Shown here: in pieces, positions 1 to 5,545 of the stretch
How the letters are laid out: each line of letters opens with the position of its first letter
Position numbering within the stretch: the first letter of the stretch is position 1
From: Betaproteobacteria bacterium
Lineage (GTDB): Bacteria; Pseudomonadota; Gammaproteobacteria; Burkholderiales; Burkholderiaceae_E
DNA length: 5,545 nt
NCBI GenBank assembly: GCA_016868095.1
Contig: VGHV01000175.1
Span: forward strand, 1 to 5,545
Direction: 5' to 3'
The notes under the pieces: generated by a model
What the model saw: the letters and a program-made list of their open reading frames with translations, nothing else
What the model was told of the DNA's origin: nothing
The model's database searches: none
Program-made: the position numbers and the translations under genes

Positions 1-521
1 TCAGGGTAGAGTTGTTTGCGCAATATTGAGTGAATGCCGTCTGCGCCAATGATGATATCGGGATTTTCCTGATAGATATGCGCACCGTGTTGGACCTTGA
101 TCGTAGTTGAATCCGTATCGATTTCTAGCACACGGTGACCCAACCTCACGGCGCTCACGCCAAGCCTATGTTGCACCGCTCTTAAAAGTAAAACCTGCAA
201 CTCACCTCGATGAATCGAGTATTGCGGGACTGGATAGCCTGCAAAGCGCCCCCGGGCTTCCACCCACACTTTTTGGCCTTGGGGATTAAAGTACGCTACT
301 TCTTGAGTCCGCACACCGATGCGATCCAAGTCCTCCAACAAACCAAGCGCAAGCAACTCGGCAACCGCGGAGGGTTGGACATTGATCCCTACACCGAGTG
401 GCCGAATCGACTCAACCGCTTCAAAAATCTGCACGGTAAATGCGGCGCGTTGAAGCAACAAGGCGAGCGTGAGTCCCCCAATACCCGCTCCTACAACCGC
501 AATACGAGGCTTCTTGCTCAT
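1..521 (-). CDS. PhzS-like FAD-dependent aromatic monooxygenase, 3'-truncated by the window edge
   Basis: The first 173 residues of a class A flavoprotein monooxygenase are visible; the C-terminal half lies beyond the left edge. The N-terminus holds the FAD-binding dinucleotide fold with GAGIGG at residues 11-16, followed by an acidic residue closing the second strand (FEA, about 33-35). RPLGVGINVQP (40-50) and PQYSIHRGELQ (99-109) recall PhzS, the 5-methylphenazine-1-carboxylate monooxygenase, and related flavin-dependent oxidoreductases. GADGIHS (159-165) is the DG motif that contacts FAD and NAD(P)H in this class. Class A enzymes use NAD(P)H and O2 to hydroxylate an activated ring, sometimes with decarboxylation. 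The ATG overlaps the pobA stop as ATGA, and GGAG lies 5 nt upstream, so the start is well supported and it is probably the fourth gene of the pcaHG-pobA operon. The substrate is not known: no phenazine genes are seen, and a hydroxybenzoate-like ring acid is likelier from context. Family call is firm; the PhzS resemblance is from memory. Confidence 0.88.
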   Translation of the reverse strand, partial: MSKKPRIAVVGAGIGGLTLALLLQRAAFTVQIFEAVESIRPLGVGINVQPSAVAELLALGLLEDLDRIGVRTQEVAYFNPQGQKVWVEARGRFAGYPVPQYSIHRGELQVLLLRAVQHRLGVSAVRLGHRVLEIDTDSTTIKVQHGAHIYQENPDIIIGADGIHSILRKQLYP

Positions 522-1705
522 GACCACTCCATCGGCAAGCCGACATAATTCTCAGCCAACGCGCTCGAAGCGGCTTGGCTACGTACAAGATAGTCCAACT
601 CTGCCTCCTGGATCTTTTGTTCGAAATCTGCATCATCAGCGAATCGATGCATTAAGCTTGTAAACCACCATGAAAAGCGCTCAGCACGCCAAACACGCTT
701 TAGACATCGCTGCGAATATCGATCTAAATGTTTATCGTGATGATCTTTAAACCAGGCAGTCAAAGCCTCGGCTAGATAGCGAACATCACTCACCGCAAGA
801 TTTAAGCCCTTTGCGCCCGTTGGCGGTACGATGTGTGCAGCATCGCCTGCAAGTAGGAGGCGACCCCAACGCATCGGCTCGGCGACAAAGCTTCGCAAAG
901 GCGCAATGCTTTTTTCGATGGATGGGCCTGTCATAAGCTCTTTAGCAGCTTGAGGATCGAGTCTATCGCTCAACACGGACCAAAAACGGTCATCGCTCCA
1001 GGCAGTGATATCTTCGTTAGCGGGCACTTGTAAATAATATCGCGAGCGTGTCGTGCTTCGCATCGAACAAAGCGCAAAACCTTTTGGGCTGTTGACATAG
1101 ATGAGCTCATCGCTAACCGGCTTTACATCAGCAAGGACGCCAAGCCACCCAAATGGGTATACCTTTTCGTAGGTCCTTAAGACAGATTCGGGAATGAGCT
1201 TGCGACAAAGGCCATGAAACCCGTCGCATCCAGCAACAAGGTCGGCATGGATCCGAAGCGGTGCGCCTTGATAGATCGCATTAATCTCAACCTGGTCCGC
1301 ATCAAGTCCTTGAATGCTCAAGCCTTCGACCTCGTAATAACTACTTAAGCCTTTGCTTGCACGATCATCCATTAAGTCTTTGGTGACCTCAGTTTGACCG
1401 TAGACTACGACTTGCTTACCTCTAGTCAGCGCCTGTAGATCAATTCGATGTCGCTTGCCTTCAAACAATAAGTCAAAGCCATGATGAACAAGCCCTTCAC
1501 GATGCAATCGGATTGATAAACCAAGTTGATCAAGCACATCGACCGTGCCCTGTTCGAGAACGCCTGCCCTTATCCTCGACAACACATATTCTGGCGATTG
1601 TCTTTCAATCAGCACATGGTCGATGCCTGCTCGATCAAGCAAAGCACCAAGCAAAAGACCTGATGGACCGGCGCCAATAATGGCAACTTGAACGCGTTGG
1701 TGCAT
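518..1705 (-). CDS. pobA: 4-hydroxybenzoate 3-monooxygenase (PobA)
   Basis: This cytosolic class A flavoenzyme uses NADPH and O2 to convert 4-hydroxybenzoate to protocatechuate (3,4-dihydroxybenzoate), which feeds the PcaHG ring-cleavage enzyme encoded just upstream. The 395 residues match the family length of about 394 and can be aligned by eye with Pseudomonas PobA at a constant +2 offset. Visible elements are GAGPSG at 11-16, the FAD loop SRIRAGVLEQG (43-53, with R46 equivalent to R44), the DG motif at D161-G162, and GDAAH at 287-291. Substrate-site residues are all present: Y203, S214, R216, R222, P295 and Y387, corresponding to Y201, S212, R214, R220, P293 and Y385 in the Pseudomonas enzyme. 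The start lies 5 nt after the pcaG stop and lacks a clear ribosome binding site, so it is probably translated by coupling to pcaG. Its stop overlaps the next start. Placement inside a pcaHG operon, rather than beside a pobR regulator, is less usual. Confidence 0.97.
   Translation of the reverse strand: MHQRVQVAIIGAGPSGLLLGALLDRAGIDHVLIERQSPEYVLSRIRAGVLEQGTVDVLDQLGLSIRLHREGLVHHGFDLLFEGKRHRIDLQALTRGKQVVVYGQTEVTKDLMDDRASKGLSSYYEVEGLSIQGLDADQVEINAIYQGAPLRIHADLVAGCDGFHGLCRKLIPESVLRTYEKVYPFGWLGVLADVKPVSDELIYVNSPKGFALCSMRSTTRSRYYLQVPANEDITAWSDDRFWSVLSDRLDPQAAKELMTGPSIEKSIAPLRSFVAEPMRWGRLLLAGDAAHIVPPTGAKGLNLAVSDVRYLAEALTAWFKDHHDKHLDRYSQRCLKRVWRAERFSWWFTSLMHRFADDADFEQKIQEAELDYLVRSQAASSALAENYVGLPMEWS
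527..530 (-). promoter_or_regulatory. Ribosome binding site of the PhzS-like monooxygenase
   Basis: The minus strand reads GGAG inside the last codons of pobA, 5 nt before the ATG at 521 that overlaps the pobA stop. It supports the assigned start and suggests the gene can be translated independently as well as by coupling. Confidence 0.6.
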
Positions 1706-1710
1706 AGTCG

Positions 1711-2313
1711 TTAGATGTCAAAGAAAACAGTTTCCATATCGCCTTGAATAACGATATTAAATTGATATTTTTTTAACGGGCTTCCATTTGACTCCAGCAA
1801 ATTCGCTATCAGTGTGGATCGCCTCTTCTTGATCTCGATCGTATTTAATACCGGATCGGACTGATGCAACGCGTCGTCTTCGGGGAAATACATGCGTGTA
1901 TGCAATCCGATATTGATGCCGCGGGCGACAACCCATAAGGCTAGGTGTGGTGCCATCGCGGCAGAGCCAAGACAGGCTACCGGTCCTGGCTTGATGGTGC
2001 GGAAAGTAAAACTTGCGCTCTCCGGGTCAATGGCGCTGCGGCCCCAACCGAGAAAGTCTGAACCCGCTGATTTTTGATAACTGCCGCGATGATCCGCTTG
2101 CCAAAGTTCAACCACCGCATCGTAGATTGGAGAACCACTGCCATCGAGCACCTGCCCGCTCACTTCAATCTCGCTTGCACCCTGCGGTGTACCATGAGCA
2201 CACAAATTGTTTGATACGGTCGGTTTTTGGGCGATACCTGCGCGCTCAGGCACAAGCCCAATGTGCACGAATGGTCCAGCAGTCTGCGAAGCACTTTCAA
2301 ATCGGGGCAGCAT
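1711..2313 (-). CDS. pcaG: Protocatechuate 3,4-dioxygenase alpha subunit
   Basis: This is the alpha chain of the intradiol dioxygenase that converts protocatechuate and O2 to 3-carboxy-cis,cis-muconate. The chosen ATG gives 200 residues, the same length I recall for Pseudomonas PcaG; an in-frame ATG at 2355 would add 14 residues, overlap pcaH by 38 nt and lacks support, while GGAG lies 10 nt before the chosen start. Family signatures are SQTAGPFVHIGL (9-20), VELWQAD (68-74), FRTIKPGP (104-111), APHLALWVVARGIN (121-134), LHTRMYF (137-143) and the C-terminal GDMETVFFD (191-199). The alpha chain lacks the iron ligands, as is normal: where the beta chain has the GPYPW tyrosine and a His-X-His, this chain has GPVAC and a single His (H123). 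It should still supply residues to the shared active site, such as the Arg of ARGIN (R131). The family Tyr after SQTxGP is Phe here (F15). It sits between pcaH (4 nt gap) and pobA (5 nt gap) and needs PcaH as partner. Confidence 0.95.
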   Translation of the reverse strand: MLPRFESASQTAGPFVHIGLVPERAGIAQKPTVSNNLCAHGTPQGASEIEVSGQVLDGSGSPIYDAVVELWQADHRGSYQKSAGSDFLGWGRSAIDPESASFTFRTIKPGPVACLGSAAMAPHLALWVVARGINIGLHTRMYFPEDDALHQSDPVLNTIEIKKRRSTLIANLLESNGSPLKKYQFNIVIQGDMETVFFDI

Positions 2314-2317
2314 GGCG

Positions 2318-3052
2318 TTAGCTCTCCGGTAATCTTGATTCGAACAATGTTTCACGACTTGCCCTCAGTACCATATCAAATCGGTATGCGAGCGAGTCGA
2401 AGGGAACAGCTGCATGGATATCTAATCGAGCCACTAATTGCTGCAAAGCATCGGGCTCAGAGACAGTTCCAAGAATTGCATCACGTTGAATCAAAGGATC
2501 GCCTTCGAAATACATTTGTGTAATTAATCGCTGGCACCATGCCTTGCCGCTTAGCGCGAAATGAATATGGGCTGGGCGCCAGTCGTTCATTCGATTTCGC
2601 CACGGATACGGCCCTGGTCGAATCGTACGGAAAAAGTAATAACCGTTGTGATCACTTCGAGTGCGTCCGCAGCCACCGAAATTTGGATCCAGAGGGGCCA
2701 AGTACCGATCGTTAGCATGACGATAACGTCCACCGGCGTTGGCCTGCCAGATCTCGATCAAGGCATTCGGAACGGGCCTTGCATGCTCATCTAAGATGTA
2801 ACCATGCACAACGATACGCTCCCCGATGGGTAAGCCGCCCTGCGCATGGTTTAAGATGAGGTCATGATCGAGCGGTGACAATTCAAGGCTCGACAATTGA
2901 GGTCCTGATACTTCGGTAAGTGTTGGATCAATTGAGATAGGCGCTTGCCGCGGTGATCGAAGTACGCTTGTTTTGTATTTCGGATCGTAAGCGGGCGGGT
3001 GCATGGCAAAGTTGCGCGGATAATACTCATCTAAGACTTGACTAGACCCCAT
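2318..3052 (-). CDS. pcaH: Protocatechuate 3,4-dioxygenase beta (iron-binding) subunit
   Basis: This is the catalytic chain of the Fe(III) intradiol dioxygenase that opens the protocatechuate ring. With the chosen ATG it has 244 residues, close to the roughly 239 of Pseudomonas PcaH. An in-frame ATG at 3091 would add 13 residues, but GGAGG lies 6 nt before the 3052 start and decides for it. The N-terminal [11 protein letters not shown] (26-36) and the core GGLPIGERI (72-80) are typical. All four iron ligands can be placed: Y110 (GGRY), Y149 (GPYPW), H162 and H164 (PAHIH), with the same 39- and 13-residue spacings as in the P. putida enzyme (Y108, Y147, H160, H162). R159 of NDWRP corresponds to the conserved active-site arginine. 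[13 protein letters not shown] (176-188) and the C-terminal [10 protein letters not shown] (221-230) complete the match. It is the first gene of the leftward operon and is divergent from the MFS gene 14 nt away. Confidence 0.97.
   Translation of the reverse strand: MGSSQVLDEYYPRNFAMHPPAYDPKYKTSVLRSPRQAPISIDPTLTEVSGPQLSSLELSPLDHDLILNHAQGGLPIGERIVVHGYILDEHARPVPNALIEIWQANAGGRYRHANDRYLAPLDPNFGGCGRTRSDHNGYYFFRTIRPGPYPWRNRMNDWRPAHIHFALSGKAWCQRLITQMYFEGDPLIQRDAILGTVSEPDALQQLVARLDIHAAVPFDSLAYRFDMVLRASRETLFESRLPES
2324..2327 (-). promoter_or_regulatory. Ribosome binding site of pcaG
   Basis: The minus strand reads GGAG within the end of pcaH, 10 nt before the ATG at 2313. The spacing is slightly long but acceptable, and it favours this start over the ATG at 2355. 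Confidence 0.55.
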
Positions 3053-3058
3053 CGACGA

Positions 3059-3063
3059 CCTCC
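3059..3063 (-). promoter_or_regulatory. Ribosome binding site of pcaH
   Basis: The minus strand reads GGAGG here, ending 6 nt before the ATG at 3052. This is the strongest Shine-Dalgarno match in the window and settles the pcaH start against the ATG at 3091. It occupies much of the 14 nt between the pcaH start and the GTG assigned to the divergent transporter. Confidence 0.85.
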
Positions 3064-3066
3064 GAA

Positions 3067-4230
3067 GTGACGCTTCTCCAAGAACAAACAATCATAGAAC
3101 GGAATCAAGCGAAAACGTTGCGACTTTTGCTTATCGGCATGATTTGTTTGCATGCAAGTATGGCCATCTCCCGCATTGCATCAAGCCTTTGGGTTTTGGA
3201 TTCTGGCTATGGTGAGTGGTCGGTTGGACTATTGCTGAGTCTATTCTCGGCTGGACCGATGCTACTTGCCTGGTGGGCGGGTGGACTAAGTGATCGCTAT
3301 GGATTTCATCGCCCTATGCGTATTGCGATTATCTTAGCTGTTCTAGGAGGCATCACGCCTGCGATCTACCCAAGCCTGACGACGATTGCCTTGGGATGCC
3401 TTCTAACAGGCAGCGCCTCATCAATTGGCGCCATCGCTGTTCAAAGGGCAGCTGGGCGACTAAGCGATCAGGGGGCCAATCTAAAACGAGTCTTCAGCTG
3501 GGCTGCAATCGCACCTGCAGTGTCGAATGCCTTTGCACCAGTCATGAGCGGTATGCTGCTCGATCACTTCGGATTTGTCGCAACACTCATCATCGGATCG
3601 ATCATTCCCGCATCGGCATGGTATGTTGCTGCAAAAGTACCCCATGAGACGATCAAAGGATCAGCCCATCGCTCGTCGCTGCGCGATGCAATCGGACTGC
3701 TTCGCATCCACGCATACAGGCGCATGTTGCTATTAAATCTAGTTACGATATCGAGTTGGGATGCGCATCTCTTTGTGGTGCCTGTCATAGGCCACGCACA
3801 AAGTCTGACCGCCACTCAGATTGGTGCTTTACTTGGCGTCTTCTCAGCTGCGAGCATTGTCATACGCGTGATCATCGTGCGTTGGGCCGAGCGATTCAAA
3901 GAGCGAACTTCGATGAGGATCGCTGTGTCACTTGCAATGATTGGATTTTTTGCCTACCCATGGCTTGAAGGTTTTCAGATGATGCTGATCGGATCCGCCT
4001 GCTTGGGTATGAGTTTGGGCTCTGTTCAGCCCATGCTGTTAGCGTCGATTCACCAAGTCACGCCTGAAGGTCGCCAAGGCCAAGCCCTCGGCCTCCGATC
4101 AATGGCCTTAAATGGAATCAACCTCATCATGCCTTCGAGTTTTGGTCTCATCTCAAGTCTTAGTTACACCGCCTTACCCATGAGCATGATGGGCCTACTT
4201 TTAGGGCTATCCTTATGGCTGTTGCGTTGA
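3067..4230 (+). CDS. MFS transporter, 12-helix, substrate unknown
   Basis: This inner-membrane carrier has 387 residues and about twelve hydrophobic segments, near 18-44, 53-73, 84-102, 103-125, 143-165, 170-190, 219-241, 249-271, 282-300, 303-329, 340-365 and 366-386. The cytoplasmic loop 2-3 has the MFS motif A in the form [12 protein letters not shown] (72-83), and RWAERFKER (272-280) is its counterpart between helices 8 and 9. The loop before helix 11 has [12 protein letters not shown] (333-344). It is shorter than PcaK-type aromatic acid:H+ symporters (about 450 residues), so it is not simply PcaK. The start is uncertain: GTG at 3067 has no ribosome binding site and lies 14 nt from the divergent pcaH ATG. 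TTG at 3118 keeps all of helix 1; ATG at 3139 would clip helix 1. Divergence from pcaHG-pobA suggests uptake or export of a related aromatic compound, which is inference. A hydrolase gene follows 55 nt downstream and may be cotranscribed. Confidence 0.88.
   Translation: MTLLQEQTIIERNQAKTLRLLLIGMICLHASMAISRIASSLWVLDSGYGEWSVGLLLSLFSAGPMLLAWWAGGLSDRYGFHRPMRIAIILAVLGGITPAIYPSLTTIALGCLLTGSASSIGAIAVQRAAGRLSDQGANLKRVFSWAAIAPAVSNAFAPVMSGMLLDHFGFVATLIIGSIIPASAWYVAAKVPHETIKGSAHRSSLRDAIGLLRIHAYRRMLLLNLVTISSWDAHLFVVPVIGHAQSLTATQIGALLGVFSAASIVIRVIIVRWAERFKERTSMRIAVSLAMIGFFAYPWLEGFQMMLIGSACLGMSLGSVQPMLLASIHQVTPEGRQGQALGLRSMALNGINLIMPSSFGLISSLSYTALPMSMMGLLLGLSLWLLR
3084..3119 (-). promoter_or_regulatory. 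Possible promoter of the pcaHG-pobA operon (weak)
   Basis: The minus strand has TATGAT at 3096-3091, a five-of-six match to a sigma-70 -10 box. It would give a transcript start near 3084 and a leader of about 30 nt before pcaH. At a 17-nt spacer the -35 position reads AACGTT, which is a poor match, so if real the promoter would need an activator, as is common for pob and pca genes. It lies inside the assigned 5' end of the transporter gene. This is pattern matching only and may be chance. Confidence 0.2.
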
Positions 4231-4285
4231 ATAAGAACGACCGGGCCGATTCAAGGAGCAGGCGAAGAAGTTCGCTGAGCCTGGT

Positions 4286-5119
4286 GTGAGTCGCATTATC
4301 TTTTCGCATGCCAATGGATTTCCGGCCTCGACTTATCGACTCATTATTCAAGCATTAAGAGAGGCTGGTCATCACGTCGATGCGATTGAATGCATCGGTC
4401 ATGATCCACATTTTCCAGTAAGCAGCAACTGGCCCAAGCTTGTGGAGCAACTCGCAACCTCCATCCCGGCGTTGAACAATGACCGAGGCGAAGCTACATG
4501 GTTGCTTGGCCACTCCTTAGGCGGCTATCTCAGTATGATGTGCGCAGCTCATTTAAGGGAGTCTCAGAGTCAGGCCATAGCCGGCGTCATTGTCTTGGAT
4601 GCGCCCATCATCGGTGGATGGAAGGCACGAGGTCTTAGGCTTGTTAAGCGAAGTTCGCTTGTCGGGGCATTACTACCCGGCCGCCTGAGTCGAAAGCGCA
4701 GAAGGCAATGGCCTGATCAGGCAGCGGTCCGTTTGCACTTTGAGCACAAGAGGGCCTTTAAGCACTGGGATCCGAGGGTACTCGATGACTATGTGAACTT
4801 TGGAACCAAGGAATCGAAGGATCAACACGGGCTTCCGTGTCGTAGCCTGGTATTTGATCGTGATATTGAAACTTTAATCTATAACACAGTCCCTGATCAT
4901 TTAGAACGTTATTTTAAGTCACACCCCATCAAATGCCCGCTTATTTATATAGGCGGCAGACAATCATTTGAGGCAAGGCAGGTGGGTCTTGCAAGCACCC
5001 GCAAGTTGCTCGCGGGTCTTTGCCAAGGCGACTTCATCGAAACCGAAGGCAGCCATCTCTTTCCCATGGAGTACCCCGATAAAACGGTCCAATTGCTCTT
5101 AAGGTTACTGCCATTCTGA
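4286..5119 (+). CDS. Alpha/beta hydrolase (esterase/lipase-like), substrate unknown
   Basis: This is a 277-residue alpha/beta-fold serine hydrolase with no signal peptide, so presumably cytosolic. The first strand and oxyanion-loop region read SRIIFSHANGFPASTY (2-17), a signature of one hydrolase subgroup. The nucleophile elbow GHSLGG is at 75-80, with S77 as nucleophile. H257 in EGSHLFPMEYP (254-264) is the likely catalytic histidine. The acid is less certain: D105 in VLDAP after the sixth strand, or E229 in QSFEAR after the seventh. The GTG is the only usable start codon after the in-frame stop at 4232-4234; no ribosome binding site is well placed (the nearest, AAGGAG, is about 27 nt upstream). 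It follows the transporter by 55 nt and may work on the imported compound, for example an ester releasing a hydroxybenzoate, but nothing in the protein proves this. A PcaD-type enol-lactonase role is possible but the sequence does not look like PcaD. Confidence 0.87.
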   Translation: MSRIIFSHANGFPASTYRLIIQALREAGHHVDAIECIGHDPHFPVSSNWPKLVEQLATSIPALNNDRGEATWLLGHSLGGYLSMMCAAHLRESQSQAIAGVIVLDAPIIGGWKARGLRLVKRSSLVGALLPGRLSRKRRRQWPDQAAVRLHFEHKRAFKHWDPRVLDDYVNFGTKESKDQHGLPCRSLVFDRDIETLIYNTVPDHLERYFKSHPIKCPLIYIGGRQSFEARQVGLASTRKLLAGLCQGDFIETEGSHLFPMEYPDKTVQLLLRLLPF

Positions 5120-5123
5120 AGGT

Positions 5124-5545
5124 TTAGCGCATATTGAAAACCGCCTGCGCGTCGAAGTTCCTCATTAGGTGACCTGCAAGCCTTGCTCCTTCGATCATGC
5201 CTTGCGAATCAGCAACCTGATGACCATTCACCCAAACACCATGCACGCCCAGCGCATCGGTATGCAATCGTGATGCACCACCAGGCAAGTCATGAACTCG
5301 ACGCTTAGGACCTCGACCCACACATTGAGGATCAAACAAGAGCAGATCAGCTGCATACGATTCGCGCAACAAGCCTCGCGAGGACATTCCGAAAATCGCC
5401 GCGCTCTGCGCCGTCAGCTTATAGGCAGCTTGCTCAAGGCTCATTGCTGAAAGATCACGAGCCCAATGTCCTAATAAATGTAAACCAAAACCGGCATCGT
5501 TAAAAAATGTGAGATGGGCACCAGCGTCGCTCAGAGATACAAGGC
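5124..5545 (-). CDS. Amidohydrolase, N-acyl-D-amino-acid deacylase-like, 5'-truncated by the window edge
   Basis: The C-terminal 139 residues of a zinc amidohydrolase are visible; the N-terminal metal-binding part lies beyond the right edge. The reading frame stays open to position 5545, so an internal ATG at 5444 is not the start. SDAGAHL (fragment residues 5-11) carries the conserved aspartate of the amidohydrolase barrel in its usual D-aminoacylase setting, followed by FFNDAGFGLHLLGHWAR (13-29). The tail has the small beta-sandwich closing the fold: YAADLLLFDP, GRGPKRRVHDLPGGASRL and GVHGVWVNGHQVAD. This is typical of the amidohydrolase 3 / D-aminoacylase group, which removes N-acyl groups from D-amino acids or acts on similar amide or urethane bonds. 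The stop is 4 nt from the stop of the convergent hydrolase. Its role relative to aromatic catabolism is unclear, and the actual substrate cannot be told from this fragment. Confidence 0.9.
   Translation of the reverse strand, partial: LVSLSDAGAHLTFFNDAGFGLHLLGHWARDLSAMSLEQAAYKLTAQSAAIFGMSSRGLLRESYAADLLLFDPQCVGRGPKRRVHDLPGGASRLHTDALGVHGVWVNGHQVADSQGMIEGARLAGHLMRNFDAQAVFNMR

Noticed and set aside
210..548. A 112-codon open frame on the plus strand
   Set aside because: It lies antisense to the well-supported PhzS-like monooxygenase, its product resembles no family, and it has no ribosome binding site.
2311..2355. Longer pcaG form starting at the ATG at 2355
   Set aside because: It would add 14 residues without family likeness and overlap pcaH by 38 nt; the start at 2313 has GGAG upstream and gives the usual 200-residue length.
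2013..2523. Two overlapping plus-strand open frames of about 100 codons each
   Set aside because: Both are antisense to pcaG and pcaH, whose catalytic and structural motifs are intact; the translations are low in recognisable structure.
3050..3091. Longer pcaH form starting at the ATG at 3091
   Set aside because: GGAGG placed 6 nt before 3052 and the usual family length favour the shorter form; the extra 13 codons would run through the ribosome binding site and into the divergent gene.
4231..4285. Possible frameshifted extension of the transporter or small leader peptide in the 55-nt gap before the hydrolase
   Set aside because: The gap has no start codon in the hydrolase frame, the transporter already ends after its twelfth helix, and no homologous tail is recognisable.
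5124..5444. Amidohydrolase fragment as a complete 106-residue gene starting at the ATG at 5444
   Set aside because: The same frame stays open to the window edge and encodes the conserved SDAGAHL metal-site motif upstream of that ATG, so it is the tail of a longer gene.
1..5545. CRISPR arrays, tRNA or rRNA genes, insertion sequences, riboswitches
   Set aside because: No spaced direct repeats, cloverleaf-like segments, transposase motifs or terminal inverted repeats were seen, and non-coding space totals under 100 nt.

Overview
The window looks like a piece of a proteobacterial chromosome, most likely a betaproteobacterium of the Burkholderiales type. That placement rests on recalled resemblance of the proteins, especially the MFS carrier and the HANGFP-type hydrolase; no search was run. 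Base composition is moderate, roughly half G+C by eye. The DNA is almost wholly coding: six genes, two of them cut by the window edges, with gaps of a few bases to 55 bases. I found no RNA gene, insertion sequence, CRISPR array, long repeat or clear terminator.

Left part, minus strand (3052 down to 1): a tightly packed aromatic-acid catabolic operon in the order pcaH - pcaG - pobA - PhzS-like flavin monooxygenase. PobA hydroxylates 4-hydroxybenzoate to protocatechuate. PcaHG opens the protocatechuate ring between the two hydroxyls to give 3-carboxy-cis,cis-muconate, the entry to the beta-ketoadipate pathway. All catalytic residues I could check in PobA and PcaH are present. Junctions are 4 nt, 5 nt and an ATGA overlap, so translational coupling is likely. 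The fourth gene runs off the left edge; it encodes a class A flavoprotein whose N-terminal half resembles PhzS, and its substrate is unknown.

Middle, plus strand (3067-5119): a 12-helix MFS transporter followed by a small alpha/beta hydrolase. The transporter's annotated GTG start is only 14 nt from the pcaH ATG on the other strand, so each divergent promoter must overlap the opposite gene, or the transporter starts further downstream. By position the pair may import and de-esterify an aromatic compound feeding the pob/pca operon, but that is inference.

Right edge, minus strand (5545-5124): the C-terminal part of an amidohydrolase of the N-acyl-D-amino-acid deacylase (D-aminoacylase) type, convergent with the hydrolase and separated by only 4 nt.

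I see no evidence of a wholly new system. The least explained items are the PhzS-like enzyme in a pca/pob operon, the crowded divergent start region, and an apparent excess of GATC sites. The later beta-ketoadipate genes (pcaB, pcaC, pcaD, pcaIJ, pcaF) and any PobR- or PcaQ-type regulator are not in the window.
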